Counted from the stretch's first letter, positions 32,880-43,164 are shown. The stretch: DNA of 64,000 bases from Erythrobacter ani (GCF_019204025.1 NZ_JAGSPB010000001.1:558001-622000); one strand, 5' to 3'. A program made the numbers and translations. Notes: generated by a model not told the origin, from the letters alone.

Positions 32880-35855
32880 ATGGAGTGGATGATCAAGCGA
32901 GCAAGGGCCCGCGAAAATGTCAGCGGGGCGGCTGGCTTTTCCGCAGGCGCGATCGACAGCGCCAGCGTGACAGCATCTCTGATCGGCGCTTTGGGGTTTT
33001 TCCTCCTGGCAACACTCAGCCTCTCTCTCTCCAAATTCGATTCCACACTCGCCAGTGTCTGGCTCCCCAATGCCGCCGCCGTTGCATTCATGATGCGGGC
33101 ACGGCTGGCGAACGAGGTTCCCTTCTATATCTGCGTTTTCATCGCAAGCCTTTGCGCCAACAGTGTCGCGGGCACAACCTTCGGTATGTCGACCGTGTTC
33201 TCGGTGGCCAATATCGTCGATATCGCGCTGGTCACTGGTTTGACGCGCCGTGCATGCGGGCACCGGCCCGACATGACCCATTTGCCGCATCTGACGAGTT
33301 TCGTCTGGGCCGGAGGGGTCGTCGGGCCGTTCACATCAGCATGTATCGCTTCGTTGGCAATGGGGCCGGATCCTCAGGCAATCTGGGCCGGGGCAAGCGC
33401 GTGGCTGATTACCGACAGCATGGGCATGGTGCTGATCGTACCCGCCATGCTGCTGATTTTCGATGCCATGCGGTCCGGTGAACAACCGGGCTCGATCGAG
33501 GCAACGGAAAAAGCTGTCCTGCTGATCGGCGGGATGGTCTGCGCCTATCTCGTGTTTCGCCAGGATATTTATCCGCTGCTCTTCCTCATCCCTCCCATCA
33601 CGCTTTTGCATGCCTTCCGGATGGGGAGCCTCGGCACAGCTCTTCACGTGATTTCGGTCGCAACAGTGACGAGCGCCATGACCTGGGGGGGATACGGACC
33701 AATAGACAAGGCATCGAGCTCTCCGGCCACTCAGCTGTATTTGGTGCAGGCGTTCGTCGCGGCAAACTTCCTCACCGGACTGCCGATCGCAGCGATACTC
33801 GCCGGGCGCGACCGTATTGTCGAGGAGCTTGATCTCGGCAAACGGCGCCTTGCACTGCTCGCCGACAACATCACCGATGCGGTGATGCGGTACGATCTGA
33901 ATGGAGTTTGCACCTACGCCTCGCCTTCGGTGCGCGAGGTGCTCGATGAAGAACCCGAAGTTCTGATCGGACAGCGCCCGACCGACCGGATGCACACCGA
34001 TGCACAGGAACTGATCACGGCCGCCCAGGAACGGCTTGTTTCGGGTTCATCGGACAAAGAGCGCTTCACCTATCGCCGTTATCTGGACAGCGAAGAGGGC
34101 ACCCCGGTCTTCATCGAAGCAGATTGCGCTGTCGCGTACAATTCTGAGACCGGTCAGCGCGAAGGGATCGTCGTATCGGCGCGCGACGTTACCGAACGGG
34201 TCGAACTGGAATTGCTGCTCACCCGCGCCCGGCGCCACGCGGAAAATGCGGCAAGAGCGAAATCCGAGTTTCTGGCCAATATGAGCCACGAAATTCGTAC
34301 GCCGATGAACGGGGTACTCGGCTTTTCGGAATTGCTCCTGCAAAGCGAACTTGACAGCGACCAGCGCCGCCAGACGGAAATGGTGGTCCAATCGGCACGA
34401 TCGATGATGCTTTTGCTCAACGACATTCTCGACTTGTCCAAAATCGAAGCTGGCCAGATCGCGATCGAGCATACGCCGGTAAATTTGCACGAAACCCTGG
34501 CGGAGTGCGCCTTGCTCCACCGCCCGAACGCCGAAAAGAAGGGCCTCGACCTCGTATTCGAGCGTGCCTCCAATCCGAATGAAGACGCCGCGAACGAAGC
34601 CAATCAGGGCGCGCCGTCCCAATGGTTCATGACCGACGGGCTCCGCGTGCGCCAGATCGTGCTCAACCTGATCGGTAACGCGGTAAAGTTCACGGAAAGC
34701 GGCACGATTCATGTGAGCTACACGGTCGACCAGGATCAGTTCAGCGTCAGCGTGAGGGATTCGGGCATCGGTATAAGCCCATCGCGACTGGAAACGATCT
34801 TCCGCCCCTTCACGCAGGCGGAAAGCGATACTTCGCGGCGGTTCGGCGGGACCGGGCTTGGCCTGACCATCAGCCGGCAGCTTGCCGAATTGCTCGGCGG
34901 GTTCATCGAGGTTGAAAGCTCCGCGGGCAAGGGCTCGTGTTTCACGCTCACGCTACCGGCCGCCCCCACCGCTCCGGCGAAAGTCGATCCCTTGGCATCA
35001 GCCGAGCTTTCGCTGGAGGAACTGCCTGACAACGGCCGCATCCTCCTTGCCGAAGATCACGACATCAATCGTATCCTCGCGACCGAAATGCTGGAGCGAT
35101 GCGGCCAGAACGTCATAACTGCCCATGACGGAAACGAAGCGATTTCCATGGTCATCGACAGCGTGATGCGCGGCACTCCATTCGATCTCGTGCTGATGGA
35201 TATCCAGATGCCCGGCTGCGATGGCTACGCCGCGACCAGAGCGATACGAGCCGAAGGTATCCGCGCGGAAACGCTCCCGATCATTGCGCTGACCGCCAAC
35301 GCGTTCCCAGAGGACATTTCGGCCGCACGCGATGCCGGTATGCAGGGGCATCTTGCCAAGCCATTGGTGTTTGCCGATCTGGCGAGGATTTTGCAGCGCT
35401 GGCTGCCGACCCGGATTGTCGAGAAGACAACGATTGAGCCCGATACCCGTCGACCGGCCGATGACCTCACGACGCCGCAGAATGCAAAGCCGGAAGTGCA
35501 AAGTAGAGGTGCGCCAAAAACCGGTCCGATACAGGTTCAATCGCCGGAACTCATTGAAAGATGGCAGCTGCGGCGCAGCGAAGCGGTCGACGCGGTGAGG
35601 CAAGCCGCTGTCGGAGGTTCGCTGGCCAACGGCTCCCTGAAGAGCGAAGAGCGGATCGGGCTAGCGCGCATTGTTCACAAGCTGGCGGGCACGGCTGCGA
35701 TGTTTGGAGAAGCGGAGCTGGGCGATCAGGCTGCGGCTTTCGAACGTGCCCTGAGGCTGGAGCTGGCGGGCGATGTGCAAGAAGCATTGGCCGCCGAGCT
35801 GCTGACCCTAGCCGATGAAAAGGCGGCGCATCCCCCTCCCGCTCACATCGCCTGA
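32880..35855 (+). CDS. Hybrid sensor histidine kinase: MASE1, PAS, HisKA, ATPase, receiver, HPt
   Basis: A 991-residue membrane sensor. Residues about 20-310 form an eight-helix MASE1 region. A PAS domain (RLALLADNITDAVMRYDLNGVCTYASPSVREVL) lies at about 318-440. The dimerisation/phosphoacceptor domain has EFLANMSHEIRTPMNGVLGF with His470. The ATPase lobe has LNLIGNAVKF and GTGLGLTISRQLAELLGG. The receiver has Asp774 (LVLMDIQMPG). The C-terminal HPt has His933 in ARIVHKLAGTAAMFG. All four phosphorelay steps except the output regulator are in one protein. I chose the ATG at 32880, which gives a natural MASE1 N-terminus. The ligand and target are unknown. Confidence 0.92.
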   Translation: MEWMIKRARARENVSGAAGFSAGAIDSASVTASLIGALGFFLLATLSLSLSKFDSTLASVWLPNAAAVAFMMRARLANEVPFYICVFIASLCANSVAGTTFGMSTVFSVANIVDIALVTGLTRRACGHRPDMTHLPHLTSFVWAGGVVGPFTSACIASLAMGPDPQAIWAGASAWLITDSMGMVLIVPAMLLIFDAMRSGEQPGSIEATEKAVLLIGGMVCAYLVFRQDIYPLLFLIPPITLLHAFRMGSLGTALHVISVATVTSAMTWGGYGPIDKASSSPATQLYLVQAFVAANFLTGLPIAAILAGRDRIVEELDLGKRRLALLADNITDAVMRYDLNGVCTYASPSVREVLDEEPEVLIGQRPTDRMHTDAQELITAAQERLVSGSSDKERFTYRRYLDSEEGTPVFIEADCAVAYNSETGQREGIVVSARDVTERVELELLLTRARRHAENAARAKSEFLANMSHEIRTPMNGVLGFSELLLQSELDSDQRRQTEMVVQSARSMMLLLNDILDLSKIEAGQIAIEHTPVNLHETLAECALLHRPNAEKKGLDLVFERASNPNEDAANEANQGAPSQWFMTDGLRVRQIVLNLIGNAVKFTESGTIHVSYTVDQDQFSVSVRDSGIGISPSRLETIFRPFTQAESDTSRRFGGTGLGLTISRQLAELLGGFIEVESSAGKGSCFTLTLPAAPTAPAKVDPLASAELSLEELPDNGRILLAEDHDINRILATEMLERCGQNVITAHDGNEAISMVIDSVMRGTPFDLVLMDIQMPGCDGYAATRAIRAEGIRAETLPIIALTANAFPEDISAARDAGMQGHLAKPLVFADLARILQRWLPTRIVEKTTIEPDTRRPADDLTTPQNAKPEVQSRGAPKTGPIQVQSPELIERWQLRRSEAVDAVRQAAVGGSLANGSLKSEERIGLARIVHKLAGTAAMFGEAELGDQAAAFERALRLELAGDVQEALAAELLTLADEKAAHPPPAHIA

Positions 35856-35909
35856 ACAGGTGCGATAGGACCAGCCCGCCGACCAAGACATCTCGCGCTC
35901 ACACGCAAA

Positions 35910-35933
35910 CGGCGGGACCCGAAGGCCCCGCCG
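35910..35933 (-). terminator. Rho-independent terminator of the Oar-like receptor gene
   Basis: On the minus strand a 10-bp stem (CGGCGGGGCC / GGTCCCGCCG, one G-U) is capped by a UUCG tetraloop and followed by TTTGCG. It lies 30 bases past the receptor stop and can also act on the convergent hybrid kinase gene. Confidence 0.7.
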
Positions 35934-35962
35934 CTGCTATTCCGACAATCGGCTGTGACGAA

Positions 35963-38900
35963 CTAGAATTCGTAACGTGCGCCGATCTGGATGCGCCATG
36001 CCGATGCGTTGATCGCGATGTCGTTATCATCATCGGGGTTGAACCCTTCGATGATGTAACGGCCCTGATCATCCACATCGCCATCGGCTACGTCGACCAG
36101 ACCATTGAACCCACCACGCGAACGCAGGATGTTTGCGCTGCTGTCGATCAGGTTCAGGAAGTTCGCGAAATCGGCAAACACCTCGATGCGATCCTGGACA
36201 AGACCGGTCAGGCTTCCGAGGAACGGAAGCTCCTGGCTGATGCGGAGGTCGACATCGACGTGCCAATCGTTGCGGCAGGTGTTCCGCTCGATCGAAGCGC
36301 CAGGCGTGAAGCCGCAATTCGTTTCGTTCGAGACATAATCGACCACGGCAGCAACGGCAGCCGGATCCGAGAGCGGGGAAACGTTTGGATCGTTCACGCC
36401 GGTCGGGACGTACAGCAGCGCGTTGTCGTTGCCCGACGAGCTGTCTGCAAAGACACCGCCGCCATCGAAAGTCAGACTGTACGGACGTCCTTCACGAGCA
36501 CGGAAGAAGATGCCGAGGCTGGTATCGTAGCCATCGAAGAATTCTTCCTGGAAGTTGAACGTTGCGGTGAAGTTGTGCCGTGTTTCCGTCGTCGCAGTCG
36601 AAACTGCCGGATCCTGCCGGTCGAACGCAGCCGTCACGTCGAAGGACGAAGTGGCCGTCGACGACTGGTTGTTCCGAGCGTTGTCGGAATCGGTGAACGC
36701 ATAACCGAAGTTCAAGCGAACCGAACCACCGTCTGTGATGATGCCGCGGTTGAAGTTCTTCGAAAGGATCGCCGAGATGCTGTGGCTTTCCGAGCTGCGG
36801 CCATTGGTCAGCTGGATGAAGTCATCCACGCGGGCCGAGCCACCGGTGTTCACGTTCTCGAAGCACTCAGGCGTGACACCTGTGTAAACCGGCGGGGTGC
36901 CGCCAGTGCCTTGCAGCACAGCGTTACAGCCCGGGAACGTGGTGTCGATCGCAGCCAGGATCGGACGACCGTCGACCGTGAAACCGCCATTCGTGCGAAT
37001 GTCCGGAGTCTGCACGAGATCGACGAAGTTCAGCGTGTCGTTGAACCGCGAGTAGATGTAATCGAGGTTCAGGCGCCAGTTGCTGAAGAAGCCGGTCTCT
37101 GCGCCGAAATCGGTCTGGAAACCGAGGTTCGCGCGGACGACAGTCGGTACGTCAAAGTCCGGATCGGTCGACTGCGTGTCGGCGAAGCCGCCAGCCGCCG
37201 AAGCCGAAGCGTCGGTGATCGCGCACTGCGGGAAGCCGGTAAAGGCACCGCCCTGCAGAACGTTGAACGAACCATCCGGGTTCACGAAACCATCGCAGGA
37301 GTCGCTGAAGGTATCACCGTCTGCGCTGGAGAAGCCGTTGTTCGAAAACGCGTTCGAGAAATAAACGACCGGGTCACCGCCGGAGAAGATGCCTACGCCG
37401 CCGGTCAGACGGCTGTTGTAGAAGAACCCTTCATTGTCGAATTCGTAGCTGGCCGAGAACCGCGGCAGAAGCACGGTGTCAAACCCGCCGAATGACGTCG
37501 CGTTGCTGAAACCGAAACGGTCCAGGAAAGCGCCGTTGGCAGTCGGTGCGTCGCCATCATACAGCTGTACGCGGATGCCGGTGTTGATCGAAAGCTGATC
37601 GGTAGCCTGCCATTCGTCCTGCACATAGACCGAATAGATCTGGCGGCTGAACAATGCTGCGGCTTCGTTGATGTCACCTGACGGCGTCGAACGGATCGTA
37701 CCGCCGCCGAGGAAATCGCCATCGTCGCCGTCGATCAGGTCGTCGGCGATATCGCCGAAGACGCTCGAGAAATCGCCGCTCGCGACCAGACCATTTTCGA
37801 AGTCTTCGAGGTTGCGGAAATACAGCGTACCGGTCGCGTTGATGGCGAACAGGTTGAAGACTTCCAGATCATTGACCTCGGCGCCGAACTTCAGGAAGTG
37901 GCCATTGCCGGCGTCGTAGTTCAGCTGGAAACGGGCCTGATCGGTCCGCGTGTCGAGCTGGTTCGCCGAACGGAAGATGCCTGGTCCGGTGCTGAGCGCA
38001 CCGTTTTCGTCGGTCAGACCAGCGACAGGCGTAACACCGACGACGAGACGTACGGTCGGATCGTCGGATTGTGCTTCACCAAATCCAACAGGGCCCTGAA
38101 TGTCGGACACCTCGGAACGGCTGAGGCGCAGTTCGGTCGAAATCGTGTCGCTCCAGTCGGAATACAGACGGACCGAATAGTAATCCGAGTTCGTGCCTTC
38201 GTCTTCGAACGAATTGAAGCCGGTCAGCGCGCCGTTGAAATCGGATTCGATGTTCGTTTCTTCGAGGCGTTGGTAGGTACCTTCCAGACGATGACGATCG
38301 GTGATCTGTGCGTCGAGACGGCCGAAATAACGCACCGAGCTTTCAGCCAGCTGGGTCGGGAAACCGCCAATATCCTGGCCGTAAACATCGTTCGCGATGC
38401 GGGCGAACTCGTTGAACTGACCGATGGTTACGGATTCGGATTCGTTGGTGAAGCCGCTGCCCGCAGGGCCGAAGTCGTTGCCATCGCCGAGATCGGTTTC
38501 TTCATAACCGAACGAGAAGAACAGACGGTCCTTGATGATCGGGCCGGAAAGTGTCGCGCCCCAGCGCGTTTCCGAACCGGCATTGAGGGGGTCGCCATCA
38601 ATGCTGTCGGCGAACAGGCCTTCGTCGAAATAGGTGATGAAGGCCGAGCCGCTGAACTCGTTACCGCCAGCTTTCGTCACGACGTTTACGAGACAGCCGG
38701 TGAATTCCGAATACTCGACATCGAACGGAGCGAATTCGACCGAAACCTGGTCGACAACGTCGAACGGCAGCGGAAGGGCGTTACGCGCTGCAAACGGCGT
38801 GCCGTTAAGGCCGAAAACGTCGGCCTGGACGATACCGTCAACGGTGAAGGTGTTCGAACGGTCGTTACCGCCGAGGCAGGAAATACGGTCGACGTCGTTG

Positions 38901-39424
38901 CTGCCTTCGAGGCTGACACGCGGGTCGATGCGGATGATGTCGCGAATGTCGCGGGTGATCGACGGGAACGCTTCGAGCGTTTCGGTGCCGAATGCCGTGC
39001 CTGGGCCGACAGCCAGCTGCGTGACCTGTGCGCGGGCGCCGGTGACGATGATCGTGTTATCGGTGCCGCCAGCTGCGGTCGCGGTAAGCGCGAAGTCGAA
39101 ACCGGTGTTGCCGGAAATCGTCGTGAAGACGTCCTCAACGGTCTGACCTTCGAAGCCCGAGGCCGTGATAGTCACCGTGTAGGGCCCGCCCGGCTGCAGG
39201 CTGACAACGCGGAAGTTTCCGTCGTTACCTGTGGTGGTCGTGCGGGTCGCATTGGTGCGCTCGTCGGTGATGGTAACAACCGCGCCGGGCAGTGCCGCGC
39301 CGGATGCGTCGGTCACCTGACCTTCGATACCAGATGTAATCTGCTGTGCAGCTGCCGGCGCTGCAATGGTGGTGGCGGCAGTGAGACTGACGACGCTCGC
39401 TGCCAAAAGATATTTGAGTTTCAT
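35963..39424 (-). CDS. Oar-like TonB-dependent receptor with carboxypeptidase-regulatory-like N-terminal domain
   Basis: A 1153-residue outer-membrane protein. The signal peptide is MKLKYLLAASVVSLTAATTIAAPAAAQ. An Ig-like carboxypeptidase-regulatory-like domain (ITSGIEGQVTDASGAALPGAVVTITDERTN, residues about 28-110) comes before the plug. TonB-box-like NTIIVTGARA follows at about 122, then the plug motif TFTVDGIVQADVFGLNG and the barrel, ending in RIQIGARYEF. This is the Oar group, implicated in uptake of large or peptide-derived substrates; one partner protease family is sometimes linked but none is next to it here. The ribosome site AGGGG precedes the ATG. Confidence 0.93.
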   Translation of the reverse strand: MKLKYLLAASVVSLTAATTIAAPAAAQQITSGIEGQVTDASGAALPGAVVTITDERTNATRTTTTGNDGNFRVVSLQPGGPYTVTITASGFEGQTVEDVFTTISGNTGFDFALTATAAGGTDNTIIVTGARAQVTQLAVGPGTAFGTETLEAFPSITRDIRDIIRIDPRVSLEGSNDVDRISCLGGNDRSNTFTVDGIVQADVFGLNGTPFAARNALPLPFDVVDQVSVEFAPFDVEYSEFTGCLVNVVTKAGGNEFSGSAFITYFDEGLFADSIDGDPLNAGSETRWGATLSGPIIKDRLFFSFGYEETDLGDGNDFGPAGSGFTNESESVTIGQFNEFARIANDVYGQDIGGFPTQLAESSVRYFGRLDAQITDRHRLEGTYQRLEETNIESDFNGALTGFNSFEDEGTNSDYYSVRLYSDWSDTISTELRLSRSEVSDIQGPVGFGEAQSDDPTVRLVVGVTPVAGLTDENGALSTGPGIFRSANQLDTRTDQARFQLNYDAGNGHFLKFGAEVNDLEVFNLFAINATGTLYFRNLEDFENGLVASGDFSSVFGDIADDLIDGDDGDFLGGGTIRSTPSGDINEAAALFSRQIYSVYVQDEWQATDQLSINTGIRVQLYDGDAPTANGAFLDRFGFSNATSFGGFDTVLLPRFSASYEFDNEGFFYNSRLTGGVGIFSGGDPVVYFSNAFSNNGFSSADGDTFSDSCDGFVNPDGSFNVLQGGAFTGFPQCAITDASASAAGGFADTQSTDPDFDVPTVVRANLGFQTDFGAETGFFSNWRLNLDYIYSRFNDTLNFVDLVQTPDIRTNGGFTVDGRPILAAIDTTFPGCNAVLQGTGGTPPVYTGVTPECFENVNTGGSARVDDFIQLTNGRSSESHSISAILSKNFNRGIITDGGSVRLNFGYAFTDSDNARNNQSSTATSSFDVTAAFDRQDPAVSTATTETRHNFTATFNFQEEFFDGYDTSLGIFFRAREGRPYSLTFDGGGVFADSSSGNDNALLYVPTGVNDPNVSPLSDPAAVAAVVDYVSNETNCGFTPGASIERNTCRNDWHVDVDLRISQELPFLGSLTGLVQDRIEVFADFANFLNLIDSSANILRSRGGFNGLVDVADGDVDDQGRYIIEGFNPDDDNDIAINASAWRIQIGARYEF

Positions 39425-39707
39425 GAATTAGCCCCTGGCCATAGTGGAATGACGTTGAACGGCGCTCTGACTAGGCGCGTTGCGCTGCACAAAAGCGACG
39501 GTTTTGTGACAATTCGATGAAACGGTTCGGCACGCGCAATCCGATTTCGCGAAACACCTGAGCGGGCGCAGTCGTAACGCACGGAATCCAGCGGATTCGC
39601 CCATAGGTGTTGCAGTCAGGCCACGAAAATATTGTATTTTGCGGCCGCTGCCAATTCGCCTGAATCGCTCTTGCGACGGTCGATCGGGTCAGCCGAATCC
39701 GGTCAGC

Positions 39708-40673
39708 TCAGGCCAGATTGATCTCGCGCAGACGCTGGAGAAGGAAATCATGCGACGTGATCGGCTCGGGCGGCGGCTGATCTGCATTCTCATCGACACA
39801 GGCCGCTAGCGGTTCGATGAGATAGTCCGGACGAAAATGCAGGAAGAACGGCATGGAATACCGCGACCGCCGGGCAGCCTCTCCGCTCGGATTGACCACC
39901 CGGTGCGTTGTTGATCGCAGAGCGCCATTGGTCAGACGTTCGAGCATGTCGCCGACATTGATCACCAGCGCGCCCTCCGGCACTTCGACCGAAAGCCATT
40001 CGCCCGACTTGCTCAGCAGTTCCAGTCCGGCCTCTTCTGCGCCCAAGAGCAATGTGATGGTGTTGATATCGCCATGCGCAGCCGCGCGGATCGCGCCTTC
40101 GGGCGCTTCGGGACCAAGCGGTGGGTAATGCAGCAAACGCATGACCGAATTACCATCCTCGACAGTCGGCGCGAAGAAGGTCCGCGCCAGCCCCAGGTGA
40201 AGCGCGATCGCCTCGAGCACGCGAAGGCCCGCCTCATCGAATGCACCGAAGAGCTCGGTGAACGTGTCCTTGAAGCTGTCGACTTCCTTGGGCCAAACGT
40301 TTGGCGCCATGTATTGCGCCAGCTCGTGCCCCTCGCCGAGCGAGCGGCCAACATGCCAGAATTCCTTGAGATCGAAAATTTCGGCGTCTTTCGCCTTTTC
40401 CGTGCCGAACGGGGTGTACCCGCGCGCGCCGCCGCCGCCTTCGATCTTGTAGCCGCGCTTCACGTCGTCGGGCAAAGCGAAGAACTCTTTCGACTTCGCT
40501 TCGGCCCGGGAAATGAGATCGCGTGGGATGCCGTGATCGCGCACAATGGCAAAGCCGTATTCGGCAAAGCTGCGGCCCAGCTCGTCTGCGATATCTTCGG
40601 GCGGCTGTGCCAGCGAAACACTGGCGATACCCGCAGTGGAGCGGGTCGTCTTCTGGTTGGTCACATCAGTCAT
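39708..40673 (-). CDS. 2-oxoglutarate/Fe(II) oxygenase, isopenicillin N synthase-like family
   Basis: A 321-residue enzyme of the IPNS/2OG-Fe(II) superfamily. The iron triad is visible as H and D in AAAHGDINTITLL (central) and H in LRSTTHRVVNP, with the cosubstrate Arg-x-Ser in RRSRYSMPFFLHF. The N-terminal EYGFAIVRDHGIP is the usual DIOX_N pattern. I chose the ATG at 40673; an upstream in-frame start is disfavoured because those residues look like non-coding sequence. It lies 58 bases downstream of the nucleoside transporter gene on the same strand. The substrate is unknown; the family includes hydroxylases and desaturases, so no antibiotic role is implied. Confidence 0.88.
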   Translation of the reverse strand: MTDVTNQKTTRSTAGIASVSLAQPPEDIADELGRSFAEYGFAIVRDHGIPRDLISRAEAKSKEFFALPDDVKRGYKIEGGGGARGYTPFGTEKAKDAEIFDLKEFWHVGRSLGEGHELAQYMAPNVWPKEVDSFKDTFTELFGAFDEAGLRVLEAIALHLGLARTFFAPTVEDGNSVMRLLHYPPLGPEAPEGAIRAAAHGDINTITLLLGAEEAGLELLSKSGEWLSVEVPEGALVINVGDMLERLTNGALRSTTHRVVNPSGEAARRSRYSMPFFLHFRPDYLIEPLAACVDENADQPPPEPITSHDFLLQRLREINLA

Positions 40674-40731
40674 GCGCGCGGCTTTACACCCGGCAGCGCG
40701 ATGCTGCCAAGAGGATGATCGATCGCGATTG

Positions 40732-42054
40732 TCAAAGTGGCAGGAAGATGCTCGCCAAAGCCGCACTCATCAGATTGGCGAGACTGCCCGCCGCAAGTGC
40801 TTTCAGACCCAGGCGCGCGATCACAGGCCGCTGATTGGGAGCGAGCCCGCCCGTCACCGCCATCTGGATCGCGATAGAAGAGAAGTTGGCAAACCCGCAC
40901 AGTGCAAAGGTGACGATGGCCCGGCTGCGATCGGTCAGCTCACCGCCCGTCATCGCGCCGAGATCGATGAATGCGACGAATTCGTTGAGCACGATCTTCG
41001 TGCCGAACAGCCCGCCGGCAATCTGCGCCTGATCCCAGTCCGAAATGCCAATCAGGAACATGACGGGGGCGAACAGATAACCGAGCAGCTTCTGAAAACT
41101 GATTGTGCTGAGCCAGACGGCGGTTCCCTCGCCAAATGGCACTCCTGCGCCAGCGGCGAGCGATACAAGACCGGCCCCCACTCCGCCGAGCATTCCATTG
41201 GCCAACGCCACCAGCGCGACAAAGACCATCACCATCGCGCCGACCGCTACCGCGAGCTTCACGCCCGTTTGGGTGCCCTGCGCCGCCGCCTCGATAATGT
41301 TGGCGGGACGCTCGCCTTCTTCGAAGGTTTCCGAAACGGTGACATTCTCCATCGCGGCGTCATGCTCGCGCGCTTCTTCAGCATCGTCCGGCATGATGAT
41401 CTTGGCCATCAGGATGCCGCCCGGTGCCGACATGAACGCCGCCGCGAGCAGGAATGGCACCGCCTCTGACCCGATAAAGCTCGCATAAGCGGCGAGGATG
41501 GTGCCCGCGACACCGGCCATGCCAACCGTCATGAGCGTGAAGAGCCGCGCAGGCGGAAGCGCCGCGAGGTAAGGGCGCACGACAAGCGGGCTTTCCGATT
41601 GGCCCACGAATATGTTGGCTGCGCTGCCAAGCGCTTCGACCTTGCTGATCCCGGTGATCCAACCGATAACGCCGCCGACCCACCGGACGAGCCGCTGCAT
41701 GATGCCGAGATGATAAAGGATCGAGACGATTGCCGCGAAAAACACGATCACGGGCAGCGCTGCGATCACGAATGTGTTCGCAAACGGATTGCTCTCCATC
41801 GGCCCGAACACGCTGGTAATACCGACTTTCGAGAAATCGAGCAGCGCGATCACGCCGTCCGAGAGGAACTGAATCGTTGCGACACCGAAATCGGTACGCA
41901 GGACGAGCAAGGCCATGAACGCCTGAAGGGCGAAGGCCGCGCCCACAACGCGCAGCTTTATGCGGCTCTTGCCTGAGGAGAGCAGGAAGGCGACGCCGAG
42001 TATGGCGATGATCCCAATCAAGCTGAACAGGTTGGACGTGATACTATCGCTCAC
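40732..42054 (-). CDS. Nucleoside transporter, NupC/CNT family
   Basis: A 440-residue inner-membrane concentrative nucleoside transporter. The two repeated cores are seen as GQSESPLVVRPYLAALPPARLFTLMTVGMAGVAGTILAAYASFIG and GTKIVLNEFVAFIDLG..SRAIVTFALCGFANFSSIAIQMAVTGGLAP, with about ten helices overall. It imports nucleosides with H+ or Na+. The start is a GTG at 42054, chosen because it gives an N-terminus entering directly into the first helix and has a GGGGG site upstream. The 2OG oxygenase gene follows 58 bases downstream. Confidence 0.92.
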   Translation of the reverse strand: MSDSITSNLFSLIGIIAILGVAFLLSSGKSRIKLRVVGAAFALQAFMALLVLRTDFGVATIQFLSDGVIALLDFSKVGITSVFGPMESNPFANTFVIAALPVIVFFAAIVSILYHLGIMQRLVRWVGGVIGWITGISKVEALGSAANIFVGQSESPLVVRPYLAALPPARLFTLMTVGMAGVAGTILAAYASFIGSEAVPFLLAAAFMSAPGGILMAKIIMPDDAEEAREHDAAMENVTVSETFEEGERPANIIEAAAQGTQTGVKLAVAVGAMVMVFVALVALANGMLGGVGAGLVSLAAGAGVPFGEGTAVWLSTISFQKLLGYLFAPVMFLIGISDWDQAQIAGGLFGTKIVLNEFVAFIDLGAMTGGELTDRSRAIVTFALCGFANFSSIAIQMAVTGGLAPNQRPVIARLGLKALAAGSLANLMSAALASIFLPL

Positions 42055-42263
42055 GGCTGGCTGGCCCCCGGATATATTTCTGATTCGATCCCATGCACCG
42101 TGAATCCGGTGCGACCGCTTGGGCGTGGCATTTTGACGCTGCGAGCGCAACTGGGAAACCCGCACTGTCCCTAAACACGTGATTTGCGGTAAGCGATCCA
42201 AGCGGGTGAAAGCGCTCGCCTGCTGGCTTCCTTTTTCGCCGCGATCGCCTTACGCCCTCGCGA

Positions 42264-42989
42264 ATGAGCGACATCCAAAGCGATAGATCCGACACGGGAC
42301 CGAATGCCGAGCGCGCGCTCGCCGCGCCCATGGGCCTGTTTGTGTATATCATACTGTATGGCGGAATGACCGTCCTCGCCGGGGTCGTCGCGTTCAAGCA
42401 GGTGCAATTATGGCCATCGCAGCTCGCGGTGGAGGCAGGGATATTCCCGTTCCTGCTCCTCGTCGTCATCACCAGCACGATCGCGCAATTGTATGGTCAG
42501 AAACTCGCCAATCGGCTGATCTGGATCGGGTTCATCCCGCTCGCACTGTCGGCGGCGCTGATCTATCTCGTGCTGTCTTTGCCAGCATCCTCCGAAATGC
42601 TGGAGTTCCGCGCAGCTGATCTGTCCGCGTTCGAAACCGTGCTCGGCCAAACGCCGCGCATTCTGATGGCAGGCCCGGCGGCCTACATCACATCGTTGCT
42701 GCTCAATGTCTGGATTTTCTCACGCCTGCGCGGATCGGGCGAGGCCACGACCGTCGGATTGATGATCCGCGGCGCGATCGCCTCTGCACTGAGCCAGGCG
42801 ATCGATTCGATCATTTTCGTGACGCTGGCTTTCTACGGCGAGTTCGACATCACGAACCTGCTGATCGGTCAGGTGCTGGCCAAGGTTACGCTCAGCCTGT
42901 TGCTGGTCCCGTTCCTGATTACCGGCGGAGTGAAACTGGCGGAGTGGTTGGACCAACGCGGCGCAGTTGTCTCGGCACGACGAAGCTGA
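42264..42989 (+). CDS. Queuosine precursor transporter, VUT/YhhQ family
   Basis: A 241-residue six-helix membrane protein. The family signatures are NVWIFSRLRG..GLMIRGAIASALSQAIDSIIFVTLAFYG and the N-terminal GMTVLAGVVAFKQVQLW..VEAGIFPFLLLVVITSTIAQLYG. It imports a deazaguanine precursor (preQ0 or preQ1) or queuosine base for tRNA modification. No preQ1 riboswitch was recognised in the 64 bases before the ATG. It points toward tRNA-Lys on the opposite strand. The substrate is assigned from family only. Confidence 0.85.
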   Translation: MSDIQSDRSDTGPNAERALAAPMGLFVYIILYGGMTVLAGVVAFKQVQLWPSQLAVEAGIFPFLLLVVITSTIAQLYGQKLANRLIWIGFIPLALSAALIYLVLSLPASSEMLEFRAADLSAFETVLGQTPRILMAGPAAYITSLLLNVWIFSRLRGSGEATTVGLMIRGAIASALSQAIDSIIFVTLAFYGEFDITNLLIGQVLAKVTLSLLLVPFLITGGVKLAEWLDQRGAVVSARRS

Positions 42990-43045
42990 CCGCGCAGCAG
43001 GCGCGAGAACGCGCGTCAGGATACTCAACCAAGCTTTGAAAAAGG

Positions 43046-43121
43046 TGGTGAGCCCTGCTGGGTTCGAACCAGCGACCTACTGATTAAAAGTCAGTTGCTC
43101 TACCGACTGAGCTAAGGGCCC
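43046..43121 (-). tRNA. tRNA-Lys (TTT anticodon)
   Basis: A 76-base tRNA with encoded CCA at 43046-43048. The acceptor GGGCCCT pairs with AGGGCTC through one G-U. The anticodon arm CTGACTTTTAATCAG has TTT in the loop, and the T-loop GTTCGAACC is canonical. It lies 43 bases downstream of folK on the same strand. Confidence 0.98.
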
Positions 43122-43164
43122 CCACGGGCATTCGGCGATGCGTAAAGCGTGCCGAACGGAGCGC

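Noticed and set aside
37898-39520. 540-codon plus-strand frame opposite the Oar-like receptor
   Set aside because: It is a shadow of the receptor reading frame, has no recognisable domain, and has no promoter or ribosome site.
42200-42263. preQ1 riboswitch ahead of the queuosine-precursor transporter
   Set aside because: The 64 bases before the ATG show no recognisable preQ1 aptamer pattern, so none was called.
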